A stretch of 19,821 nt of DNA from a bacterium (GTDB lineage Bacteria > Chloroflexota > Dormibacteria > Aeolococcales > Bog-877): the NCBI GenBank assembly GCA_021798435.1, contig JAJZGN010000014.1:1-19821 (forward strand), read 5' to 3'. Under the pieces are notes generated by a model. It was given only the letters and a program-made list of their open reading frames with translations. It searched no databases and was not told the DNA's origin. How positions within the stretch are numbered: the first letter of the stretch is position 1; the number at the start of each line of letters is the position of its first letter. The translations under genes and the position numbers were made by a program. Positions 1-6,718 of this stretch are shown here, piece after piece.

Positions 1-2
1 TG

Positions 3-1178
3 GTGAAGAAGGAGGCGGGGGAGGCGATCGTCCTGGGGGTAGGGCGGGCCGAACAGGGCCCGGGCGAGCTCGACCCGGCGGCGCCGCCCGACCTGGAGTC
101 GGTGGTGGAGGGCTGCCACGCGGCCCTGGAGGCGGCCGAGGACATGGCCGAGGTCATCCCGACAAGGCTGGTGATGGGGATCGGGGGAGCCCAGGTGCGG
201 GTGGTGACCACCCAGGGATCCAAGGTCCGGGGCCGGGCCCAGGAGCGGGTGTCGCCCCGGGAGCTGGAGGAGCTGGTGGAGTCCATCCAGCGGCGGTCCC
301 TGCGCGAGGCCCAGGGCCGGCTCCAGGAGGAGGCGACCTACGGCGGCGAGCAGCTCCGCCTGGTGCACTCATCGATCACCGCCGCCAAGGTCGACGGCCA
401 GGCAGTGGTCGATCCCCTACGCTTTCAGGGGCAGAAGCTCGAGCTGACCGTCTTCAACACCTTCACCACCGAGCAGCACATGGCGGCGGTGGAGGAGATC
501 GCTCAGGCGCTGGACCTGGAGCTCCTGGAGACCGTCGCCGAACCCTACGCCGCGGCCCGGCTGGCCTCCACCCCGCAGGTGGTCGAGCAGGGCGCCGTCT
601 TGGTCGACATCGGTGCCAGGACCACCACCGTGACCCTGGTGCGCGGCGGTGTCCTGGAGTCTGCCCGGATGTTCGAGCTTGGGGGGCGGGCCTTCACCCG
701 CAAACTCGCCCACGACCTGGATCTCACTCTGCCCCTCGCCGAGGGCCTGAAACTCCGCCACACCGCGGGCCTTCTCGGCGGGGACGAGCGGGCCCGGGTG
801 CGACGGGCGATGGGCGAGTCGGCGGAGGTCCTGGCCCAGGGGGTGGCGCTGGTGCTGCACGACCTGGCCAAGGGCCAGCCACTTCCTGGTCAGGTACGCC
901 TCTTCGGGGGGGGCTCGTTCCTGCCGGAGATCCTGGAGCAGCTCTCAGTGCTTCGGTGGACCGACTACCTTCCCTTCCTGCAGCCGCCGCGCTTCTCCCG
1001 TCTCTCCGCGGAGGAACTCCCCGCCGTCCACGACACGACCGGGCTGTTGCAGGGCCCGGCCGACGTCACACCCATGGGGCTCGCCTACCAGGCCGCGGCG
1101 GAGATCGAGGCTCCGCCTCCACCCGGGCCGACCTGGGAGGAGATGGTCCAGCGGGTGACGGGGTTGATCCGCCGATGA
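3..1178 (+). CDS. FtsA/PilM-like actin-fold ATPase (5' partial)
   Basis: This is a member of the FtsA/PilM branch of the actin-like ATPases, which link cytoplasmic machines (the Z-ring, or the type IV pilus platform) to the membrane. The visible 391 residues begin about where the first strand and the IDIGT-type phosphate loop have already passed, so the true start almost certainly lies upstream; the GTG at position 3 is only the first in-window start codon. Residues 50-150 look like the FtsA-specific 1C (SHS2) subdomain. A second phosphate loop, VDIGARTTTV, lies at residues 201-210, and an adenosine-binding FGGGS at 301-305. The phosphate loop is degenerate: FtsA usually has GGGTTD. The C-terminus, after a proline-rich spacer, ends in a short helix with Trp, Met, Val, Leu and Arg that could be a membrane-targeting amphipathic helix. 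The next gene encodes a membrane protein 61 bases downstream. The fold is certain; FtsA versus PilM role is not. Confidence 0.8.
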   Translation: MKKEAGEAIVLGVGRAEQGPGELDPAAPPDLESVVEGCHAALEAAEDMAEVIPTRLVMGIGGAQVRVVTTQGSKVRGRAQERVSPRELEELVESIQRRSLREAQGRLQEEATYGGEQLRLVHSSITAAKVDGQAVVDPLRFQGQKLELTVFNTFTTEQHMAAVEEIAQALDLELLETVAEPYAAARLASTPQVVEQGAVLVDIGARTTTVTLVRGGVLESARMFELGGRAFTRKLAHDLDLTLPLAEGLKLRHTAGLLGGDERARVRRAMGESAEVLAQGVALVLHDLAKGQPLPGQVRLFGGGSFLPEILEQLSVLRWTDYLPFLQPPRFSRLSAEELPAVHDTTGLLQGPADVTPMGLAYQAAAEIEAPPPPGPTWEEMVQRVTGLIRR

Positions 1179-1220
1179 GCTGGCGCTCGGGTGGGGCGGC
1201 CAAGCTCCGTCGTCGGCCCC

Positions 1221-1230
1221 GGGAGAGGGA
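1221..1230 (+). promoter_or_regulatory. Ribosome binding site of the J-like gene
   Basis: A purine-rich GGGAGAGGGA lies 9 bases before the ATG at 1240 and supports that start. The 61-base spacer from the preceding stop shows no obvious terminator, so the two genes are probably cotranscribed. Confidence 0.5.
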
Positions 1231-1239
1231 CTGAACCCG

Positions 1240-2964
1240 ATGTCCAAGCTGCTCTACGTGGAGCCCACCGACGAGATCACCGACCTCGTGGACCGGATCC
1301 GGCGTGCCGAGGGCGATCGCGACCTGGTCTTCGTGGTCCCGCCAGACGGAAGGGCGCTGCGCTCATCCCTTGACCTGCAGCTCCTGCTGCAGTACACCCG
1401 CGGCTTCCAGAAGCGGGTCTCGATCGTGAGCGGCGATGCCCAGGTCCAGGCGCTGGCGATCCGGGCCGGCTTTCCGACCTTCACCACCCTCTCCCAACTG
1501 GAGCAGGGGGTCTCCCTTCGGGCGGCACCGACGGCGGCGGCCGTGGCCGCCGGGACCGCTCTGGCGGCGGCCGCTCCACCAGCGGCTCCCCCGGCGCCGA
1601 GCCCGAACCGAGGGCTGGCACGGCGCGCTCCGTCGCAGTTGGTGGCCAGGCCCGAGGAGCCCTCGGGGCAGAGCCGCTGGGGTGCCTGGTGGCATTCTCC
1701 CCGGGGGCGGAACTGGATGATCGGATCCGGGGCCGCGGTCTTCGTCATCGGAGTGCTGGCGGTGCTGTTCCTGCTCCCCACGGCCACGATCCTGGTCGGC
1801 GTGCAGTCCCATCGCATCAACGACAGCGTGACCATCCAGGGCACCCTGAGCGGCCAGTCCTCCGGGGTCCTGGACGTGATCCCCACCGAGGCTCTGCTCA
1901 CCCCGGCGGCCACCCAGACCTTCAGCGTCAGCCCCAGCGGGACCCAGGTCCTGCCTCCCACCCCGGCGACCGGGAGCCTCTACCTCTGCTACACGGGCGG
2001 GGGTGGGAGCGGGTCGTCGATAACCCTCTCGTTCTCCGGATCAGGGGCTGAGTTCCAAGTTTCCGGCGGGTCCGGAAATTTGGGCTTCACCCCCACCTCT
2101 TCCGGGGCCAACGGAAACTACACCGTCCAGCACTGCCAGGGGGGGCAGGGCGCGTCTGCCCAGACCTCCAGCCCGGCCCTTCCGGTGCAGGCCGACTCCA
2201 ACAGCCTGGGCTCCCAGGGTAATGTCGGGGCCGGGCAGCAGTGGACTTGGACCAACGCCAGTTCGACTGCGTGCATAGATGGGATCTGCCCGCCGTTCTC
2301 TGGCAGTTTCCCCATCGCCTTCAGCCTTGCCAACCCCGCGGCGATGACCGGGGGCCAGGATTCCAAGACCCAGCAGGTCTTCACCTCCTCCGACGTCTCC
2401 TCGGCGCAGCAGCAGGCGCAGCAGATCGACTCCACCCTCACCGCGCAGGTGGAGAAGACCCTCAAGACCATGGCCGGCCGAGACGTTATCGCCCAGGATT
2501 CCAGCGGCAACGGGATCCAGCTCACGGTCACCAACCCCACCTTGCCCACCGTCGGCCAGGCCGGTCAGACCCAGACCCTCACGGTCTCGGTGACCGCAGC
2601 GGCATCCGCCTACAGCACCTCTGCCGCCCGCGCGGCGGTTCTGCAGGACCTGAAGTCCAAGGTGCCCGCGGACGGCGAGCTTCTGGCTCACCCCAACCTC
2701 GGCACCATCGAGGTGGTGGCTGCGGGTCCCGGCGGTACCCTGACGCTGAGCTCCAACGCCGTCGGGGACTGGGCTCCCAAGGTAGATCTCGCCCCATATC
2801 GGAGCCGGGTGACCTTCATGAACCCGGGCAGCGCCAAGACCTACCTCCTCGCCCAGCTGCCTGGAGCCAGCTCGGTCACCATCCACCAATCCCCGTTCTC
2901 GCTTCCCTGGCTCCCACTCCTCTCGGGGCGGATCCAGCTCGAACGGGTCTCGCTGAGGGCCTAG
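1240..2964 (+). CDS. Single-pass membrane protein with baseplate-J-like exterior
   Basis: The protein has 574 residues. Residues 1-90 form a soluble alpha/beta domain that should be cytoplasmic. An Ala/Pro-rich linker (about 92-155) follows, then one membrane segment at about 161-183, then a long extracytoplasmic part. The pattern around residues 320-337 (Gly-Asn-Val-Gly-Ala-Gly after a Pro-Val-Gln-Ala strand) resembles the baseplate J/gp47 family, the only family I recognise here. Between residues 235 and 352 sits a Gly/Ser/Thr-rich stretch with four cysteines (250, 299, 345, 350), possibly disulfide-bonded outside the cell. The rest (about 355-574) is Ser/Thr/Gln-rich with beta character. 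Such N-in, one-TM, J-like proteins occur in Chloroflexota and candidate-phylum genomes, generally without a known role. No other phage tail gene is near, so a prophage is unlikely. The position after the FtsA-like gene suggests an envelope-assembly or pilus-like role, which is inference. Confidence 0.7.
   Translation: MSKLLYVEPTDEITDLVDRIRRAEGDRDLVFVVPPDGRALRSSLDLQLLLQYTRGFQKRVSIVSGDAQVQALAIRAGFPTFTTLSQLEQGVSLRAAPTAAAVAAGTALAAAAPPAAPPAPSPNRGLARRAPSQLVARPEEPSGQSRWGAWWHSPRGRNWMIGSGAAVFVIGVLAVLFLLPTATILVGVQSHRINDSVTIQGTLSGQSSGVLDVIPTEALLTPAATQTFSVSPSGTQVLPPTPATGSLYLCYTGGGGSGSSITLSFSGSGAEFQVSGGSGNLGFTPTSSGANGNYTVQHCQGGQGASAQTSSPALPVQADSNSLGSQGNVGAGQQWTWTNASSTACIDGICPPFSGSFPIAFSLANPAAMTGGQDSKTQQVFTSSDVSSAQQQAQQIDSTLTAQVEKTLKTMAGRDVIAQDSSGNGIQLTVTNPTLPTVGQAGQTQTLTVSVTAAASAYSTSAARAAVLQDLKSKVPADGELLAHPNLGTIEVVAAGPGGTLTLSSNAVGDWAPKVDLAPYRSRVTFMNPGSAKTYLLAQLPGASSVTIHQSPFSLPWLPLLSGRIQLERVSLRA
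2057..2081. repeat. Inverted repeat inside the J-like gene
   Basis: A 10-base arm (2057-2066) is complementary to 2072-2081 around a 5-base loop, with one G-T pair and nine Watson-Crick pairs. It lies in the Gly/Ser-rich coding stretch of the J-like gene and is AT-richer than its surroundings. No U-run follows, so it is not a classical terminator. Confidence 0.7.
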
Positions 2965-3003
2965 GAGCTGGCTTCGACCGGGCCCCCGACCCCCGGGCGG
3001 CTG

Positions 3004-3414
3004 ATGGCGCTGGACCCCGGCTCGACGCGGTTCGGGGTCGCCCTGAGTGACGAGACGAGGACCATCGCCCAGCCCCATGCAACAGTCAACCGCCGGACAG
3101 ACCAGGACCTGGTGCGCCGGTTGGTGGACCTGGCGAGGGAGAACCAGGTCGGCGAGCTGGTGATGGGGCTGCCACTGCGGATGGATGGATCCGAGGGTCC
3201 GGAGGCGGCCGAGGCTCGCCGCCTGGGGGCGCTCTTGGCGGACGCAGCCCGGCTCCCCCTCCGGTTCGCGGACGAGCGGCTCACCTCCCGGCAGGCGGAG
3301 CGCGAGATGATCCGCCGAGGCGACTCCCGCCAGCGCCGACGGCAGCTTGGGGACCGGGTCGCGGCGGCCCTGCTGCTGCAGGGGGTTCTGGCTGGGGCCA
3401 GAACCAGGCCGTGA
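3004..3414 (+). CDS. ruvX: RuvX/YqgF, Holliday junction resolvase / pre-16S rRNA nuclease
   Basis: RuvX (YqgF) is an RNase H-fold nuclease, implicated in maturing the 5' end of 16S rRNA and proposed as a Holliday junction resolvase. The 136-residue product has the family's acidic residues: Asp4 in LDPGSTRFGVALSD, Glu64 in GLPLRMDGSEGPEA, the FADERLTS motif (Asp90-Glu91) and Asp117 in LGDRVAAALLLQ. The ATG at 3004 leaves only three residues before the first catalytic Asp, several fewer than normal. The preceding in-frame codons (Gly-Arg-Leu) look like the missing first strand, but there is no ATG, GTG or TTG back to the stop at 2962. A CTG start (3001 or 2968) is therefore possible. An AGGAG at 2963-2967 could serve as ribosome binding site. 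The 3' end overlaps mltG by 4 bases (GTGA), suggesting translational coupling. Confidence 0.92.
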   Translation: MALDPGSTRFGVALSDETRTIAQPHATVNRRTDQDLVRRLVDLARENQVGELVMGLPLRMDGSEGPEAAEARRLGALLADAARLPLRFADERLTSRQAEREMIRRGDSRQRRRQLGDRVAAALLLQGVLAGARTRP

Positions 3415-4436
3415 TAGCGCGCCACCCCTGGCGACTCTTGGGCATTCTCGTCCTTCTGGGGCTGGTGGCCGGCGTGGCCGTGGTGGCCGTGCTGGGTCGG
3501 CGCGAACTCGAGCCAGTCCAGAACAACCACCGGCAGCAGGTGGTGATCACTGTGGCCCGGGGCGAGTCCCTGCAGCGGCTGGTGGAGGACCTCGGTAGCC
3601 ACCACGTGGTCCGCTCCCAATTCTTCTTCGGACTCTATGCGGACTTTCGAGGACTGGGCTTCAAGCTCCGCCCGGGCAAGTTCATACTGGACCGGGGCAT
3701 GGGCCCCTCGGAGCTGGTGGCGGTGCTCGAGGGCCCGCCCTCTCAGCTGCCCATCGAGGTGCGGGTGCAGGACGGCCTCTCGGCTCTCCAGGAGTCAGCC
3801 CTGCTGGCTGGGGATGGCCTCTTCACAGCCTCGAGCTACCTGGGCCAGGTGGGCTCCGGGAAGTTCCCCGGGACCTCGCCCCCGGCGGGGGCGCCCGCGG
3901 GAGCCGGCTGGGAGGGGATGGCCTTCGGCGACACCTACCAGGTCAGCCCGCGGATCTCGGCCCACCAGTTCCTGCTTCTCCAGCTCCAGGACTTCGAGCG
4001 TCGGGTGGGGCCGGCCCTGGCCGCCGGGGCAAGCCGGGTGGGCCTCACCCCCTATCAGGCCCTGACACTGGCCTCGATCGTCTCCGCCGAGGCCACCACC
4101 AGCCGGGATCGGGCGCTCGTCGCCGGGGTGTTCTTGAACCGGCTGCGCCTGGGCATGCCCCTTCAGAGCGACGTCACGATCCTGTTCGCGATGGCGCGGG
4201 CCGGCCAGTCCGGTGCCAAGTTCACCACCCAGTTCCCCTCTTCCTACAACACCTACCTCCACCAGGGCCTACCTCCGGGGCCCATCGACAGCCCCGGGGT
4301 GGGGGCGGTGGACGCAGTTCTCAACCCCACCCAGAGTGACTATCTGTACTTCGTCTCCCTGCCCAACGGCAAGATGCTGTTCGCTGTCACCGCGGCTCAG
4401 CACCAGCAGCAGGTCCAGCAGGCCGGGCTTGGCTGA
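3411..4436 (+). CDS. mltG: Endolytic murein transglycosylase MltG
   Basis: MltG (YceG) is an inner-membrane lytic transglycosylase that cuts nascent glycan strands and is thought to terminate peptidoglycan polymerisation. The 341-residue protein has a short cytoplasmic N-terminus, one membrane segment at about residues 8-30, a LysM-like region (about 43-115), and the YceG catalytic domain. Within the latter, LASIVSAEA carries the conserved catalytic Glu at residue 227, followed by VFLNRLRLGMPLQSD and by YNTYLHQGLPPGPIDSPG near the C-terminus, all family hallmarks. The GTG start at 3411 overlaps the ruvX stop; ruvX-mltG adjacency is common in bacteria. The length is typical. Together with the FtsA-like and J-like genes upstream it gives this end of the window an envelope theme. 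Confidence 0.95.
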   Translation: MIARHPWRLLGILVLLGLVAGVAVVAVLGRRELEPVQNNHRQQVVITVARGESLQRLVEDLGSHHVVRSQFFFGLYADFRGLGFKLRPGKFILDRGMGPSELVAVLEGPPSQLPIEVRVQDGLSALQESALLAGDGLFTASSYLGQVGSGKFPGTSPPAGAPAGAGWEGMAFGDTYQVSPRISAHQFLLLQLQDFERRVGPALAAGASRVGLTPYQALTLASIVSAEATTSRDRALVAGVFLNRLRLGMPLQSDVTILFAMARAGQSGAKFTTQFPSSYNTYLHQGLPPGPIDSPGVGAVDAVLNPTQSDYLYFVSLPNGKMLFAVTAAQHQQQVQQAGLG

Positions 4437-4463
4437 GCCCCATCGCCGCCTGGGGCGCCGGCA

Positions 4464-5129
4464 GTGACCACCGGCCTGGCCCTCGGCTGGGCCGCCGCCG
4501 GCCTGGCCTGCGGCCTGGTCGCCGGCGAGGCGTCCCTCCGCCTGGAGCGGGCCGCGGGCCTCGTCACCCAGCCCTCCGGGCACCAGGACCGGCGCATCGA
4601 GAGGGTCCTGCTGCCCCTGCTGGGGCTGATCGGGTTCTTCTTCTTCGCCAAGAGCGAAGCCATGGGGCCCGGGCTGCTCATCCACAGCCTCTGGATTGTG
4701 GTCCTGGTCCAGATCCTGGGCTTTGATCTCAAGCACCGCCTGATCCTGGACGTGGTCAGCCTCCCGGCGATCGTGCTGGCACTGGCCTTGGCCAGCTTCA
4801 GCCCCCATCTCGATGTCTTCGCCGCGCTCTTCGGGATCCTGGTGGGCGGGGGGCTCCTGCTCCCCTTCGCCCTCATCAGCTCCCTCTTCCATGGGGGCGC
4901 GGGGTTCGGCTGGGGGGACGTCAAGCTGGGGATGCTGATCGGAGCCGTGACCGGGATGAGCCTCAGCGCCACCGCGCTCTACACCCTCTGGGCCCTCATC
5001 GCCGGGGCCCTGGTCGGCGGAGTGGTGACCGTCGCCCTGCTGGCCACTCGCCGGCTGGGACTGAGGGACACGCTGCCGTATGGGCCGTTCCTGGTGATCG
5101 GCTGCGGGCTGGTGCTCTTCTTTATGTGA
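4464..5129 (+). CDS. Type IV prepilin peptidase, A24 family, short form
   Basis: This is a polytopic aspartic protease that removes the positively charged leader peptide from type IV prepilin-like proteins. It has 221 residues with about six or seven hydrophobic segments. The A24 motifs are present: FDLKHRLILD at residues 87-96 (Asp88/Asp96) and GWGDVKLG at 149-156, where Asp152 is the Asp of the GxGD motif. The N-terminal methyltransferase domain of classical PilD, with its two CxxC pairs, is absent, so this enzyme probably only cleaves. The GTG start lies 27 bases after mltG; no strong ribosome binding site is visible, and nearby in-frame alternatives cannot be excluded. No prepilin gene is in the window, though the PilM-like protein upstream fits a pilus context. 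The gene meets a convergent HD-GYP gene tail to tail with an 8-base overlap. Confidence 0.88.
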   Translation: MTTGLALGWAAAGLACGLVAGEASLRLERAAGLVTQPSGHQDRRIERVLLPLLGLIGFFFFAKSEAMGPGLLIHSLWIVVLVQILGFDLKHRLILDVVSLPAIVLALALASFSPHLDVFAALFGILVGGGLLLPFALISSLFHGGAGFGWGDVKLGMLIGAVTGMSLSATALYTLWALIAGALVGGVVTVALLATRRLGLRDTLPYGPFLVIGCGLVLFFM

Positions 5130-6528
5130 CCGGGTCGGCCGGTGGGAGGCTCCTGGCGGACTCCACCATCTCCGCCAGGGCGGCGACCGGCTCGGCGGCC
5201 AGGGTCCGGCCCTCCTCGCGTCGCATCCGCCGCACGGCCTCGTCGTTGTCCAGCCCGCGGCGATAGGGCCGGTCGGCGGTGAGGGCCTCGAAGACGTCCG
5301 CCGCGGCCACCACATGGGCACCGAAGGGAAGGTCCGGCCCCCGCAGGTGGCGGTGGTAGCCTGAGCCGTCGAGCCGCTCGTGGTGCGCGGCCGCCATCTC
5401 GGCCACGTCGCTGAGCAGCCAGAGCGGGGAGAGGATCTGGTGGGTGATGGCGGTGTGGCTCTGCATCTGGGCCATCTCGCCGGCGTCCAGCGGCCCGGCC
5501 TTGTCCAGGATGGCGTTGCTGACCGCCAGCTTCCCCAGGTCGTGAACCAGCGCCGCCAGCCCGATGCGGTCGTTCTCCTCAGTGCTCATCCCCATGACCT
5601 CGGCCATGCGCCGGGCCAGGGCAGCGGTCCGGGTGGAGTGGGTCGCAGTCCAAGGGGACTTGGCGTCCACCACCCCGGCGAACACCTGGCCGATGCGCAC
5701 CATGTCATCCACGGAAGTGCAGGAGACCCGCCGGGGGCGGGGGTCCAGGGGAGCGACCTGCTCAGGGTGATTGATGGCGCCGAACCGCTCCCAGAGGCGG
5801 TCGCTGCGGGCGTGGGCCAGAACCGCGTCCACCAGCTGGGGGTCGAACCAGGTTCCCCGGCGCCGGCGGAGCACGGTCTCCACGCTGCGCCGCCCTCCGT
5901 GGCGCCAGAAGATCTCCGCGGTCTGGCAGAGCAGGGCGATCCTGGAGAGCACCGGGATCTCGTCGCCCTTGAGGCCCCGGGGGCTCCCCGAGCCGTTCCA
6001 GTGCTCGTCGAGGGAGTAGACGGCCTCTGCCGAGGGTTCGGCCCAGCCCAGCTGGCGCACCAGCTCGGCTCCCCGGGTGCAGCGGGCCTCCACCAGCTCG
6101 CTGGCCAGTCCCGGACCCTTGGCCCCCAGTGCGACCAGCTGGGCCATGCGCCGGGTTATGGGTGCCGTGGGCGCCGTCTGGCGGATGGCGAACAGCAGCG
6201 ACCGCCACTGGCTGCTCCAGTCCGAAACCTTGAACTGGGCCTTGGTGCTGAGGTCGTCGGCGCCGAACCAGCGGGTCACGCTGTAGGCGTTGGCGGAACA
6301 GCCGGCGTCCTTGAGGAGCAGGGCGTAGAAGAGGTCCTGTCGCTCGTCCGGACCAAGCCCCACCCAGTCGGCCAGCCGCATCCCCAGCCAGCAGGCCCGA
6401 AGGGCGTGGCCCATCGGCTCTCCCTCGGCCAGGTCCAGCGCCCGGGACAGTGAGGCGATCACGAGCGAGGAGGGCATCGACCCTCCGGCCTCGGTGGGCA
6501 CGTCGAGCCGCAGGGTGGTGGCGCTCAT
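5122..6528 (-). CDS. Tandem HD-GYP protein, putative cyclic-di-GMP phosphodiesterase
   Basis: HD-GYP domains are metal-dependent phosphodiesterases that usually degrade cyclic di-GMP. The 468-residue protein contains two copies. The C-terminal one (about 285-455) keeps the metal ligands: His297, His329-Asp330 in HDLGK, His358, His382-His383-Glu384 with DGSG, and Asp411 in AADVFEAL. Its GYP signature reads GYH (residues 390-392). The N-terminal copy (about 25-245) is recognisable from His41, LLLKDAGCS at 71-78 where the metal-binding His is Lys73, and DEHWNGSGSPRGLKGDEIP at 174-192. It has lost most ligands and may sense or regulate. There are no membrane segments and no GGDEF or EAL domain. 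The ATG at 6528 has no clear ribosome binding site, so the message may be leaderless. It is the only minus-strand gene and likely has its own promoter in the intergenic region. Confidence 0.88.
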   Translation of the reverse strand: MSATTLRLDVPTEAGGSMPSSLVIASLSRALDLAEGEPMGHALRACWLGMRLADWVGLGPDERQDLFYALLLKDAGCSANAYSVTRWFGADDLSTKAQFKVSDWSSQWRSLLFAIRQTAPTAPITRRMAQLVALGAKGPGLASELVEARCTRGAELVRQLGWAEPSAEAVYSLDEHWNGSGSPRGLKGDEIPVLSRIALLCQTAEIFWRHGGRRSVETVLRRRRGTWFDPQLVDAVLAHARSDRLWERFGAINHPEQVAPLDPRPRRVSCTSVDDMVRIGQVFAGVVDAKSPWTATHSTRTAALARRMAEVMGMSTEENDRIGLAALVHDLGKLAVSNAILDKAGPLDAGEMAQMQSHTAITHQILSPLWLLSDVAEMAAAHHERLDGSGYHRHLRGPDLPFGAHVVAAADVFEALTADRPYRRGLDNDEAVRRMRREEGRTLAAEPVAALAEMVESARSLPPADPVT

Positions 6529-6606
6529 GACTGAAGGCTAGGGCGAGCTCTCCGCCCCGCCGGTGAAGGATCTGCTGCGGTGTTTGAAGACCGTGTAGCG
6601 AGCTAC

Positions 6607-6633
6607 GGGGCGGGCCCATCGACGGCCGGCCCC
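6607..6633. repeat. GC-rich inverted repeat upstream of efp
   Basis: GGGGCGGGCC at 6607-6616 pairs with GGCCGGCCCC at 6624-6633 in nine of ten positions around a 7-base loop (one G-G mismatch). It abuts the palindrome at 6595-6606. No T-run follows on either strand, so it is not a standard terminator. It could be an operator or a 5' UTR hairpin, or chance in GC-rich DNA. Confidence 0.5.
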
Positions 6634-6706
6634 TAAGCTGCGATCATCAGGGGTTGAAGGGAGCGTAACTTTCCGCTCCGGCGCCAGCCTCGCGACCGCA
6701 ATTCTT

Positions 6707-6710
6707 GGAG
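6707..6710 (+). promoter_or_regulatory. Ribosome binding site deciding the efp start
   Basis: GGAG lies 8 bases before the ATG at 6719 but only 2 bases before the in-frame GTG at 6713. This favours the ATG, which also gives the canonical EF-P N-terminus. Confidence 0.7.
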
Positions 6711-6718
6711 CCGTGCAG

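Larger units (their letters stand above)
6529..6718. promoter_or_regulatory. Divergent intergenic region between the HD-GYP gene and efp
   Basis: This 190-base stretch is the only sizeable non-coding space in the window and must supply promoters for the minus-strand HD-GYP gene and the long plus-strand run beginning with efp. It contains a 12-base palindrome (GTAGC-GA-GCTAC, 6595-6606), a GC-rich inverted repeat at 6607-6633, and TANNNT-type hexamers on the plus strand at 6634-6639 and 6666-6671. None has a convincing -35 box at normal spacing, so I cannot assign a promoter. I recognise no riboswitch, T-box or tRNA here. Confidence 0.45.

Noticed and set aside
1240..2964. Prophage or tailocin baseplate gene
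   Set aside because: Only J-like similarity; the protein has a cytoplasmic domain and a TM and no other tail, lysis or integrase gene is nearby.
2041..3078. Long minus-strand open frame across the end of the J-like gene and ruvX
   Set aside because: Pro/Gly/Arg-rich composition without any family motif, antisense to genes with clear homology; a usual shadow in GC-rich DNA.
5380..6453. Plus-strand open frame of 357 codons inside the HD-GYP gene
   Set aside because: The minus strand encodes a clear tandem HD-GYP protein; the plus frame has no recognisable motif.
6529..6718. Riboswitch, T-box or small RNA upstream of efp
   Set aside because: Two GC-rich inverted repeats only; no recognisable conserved core and no T-run terminator.
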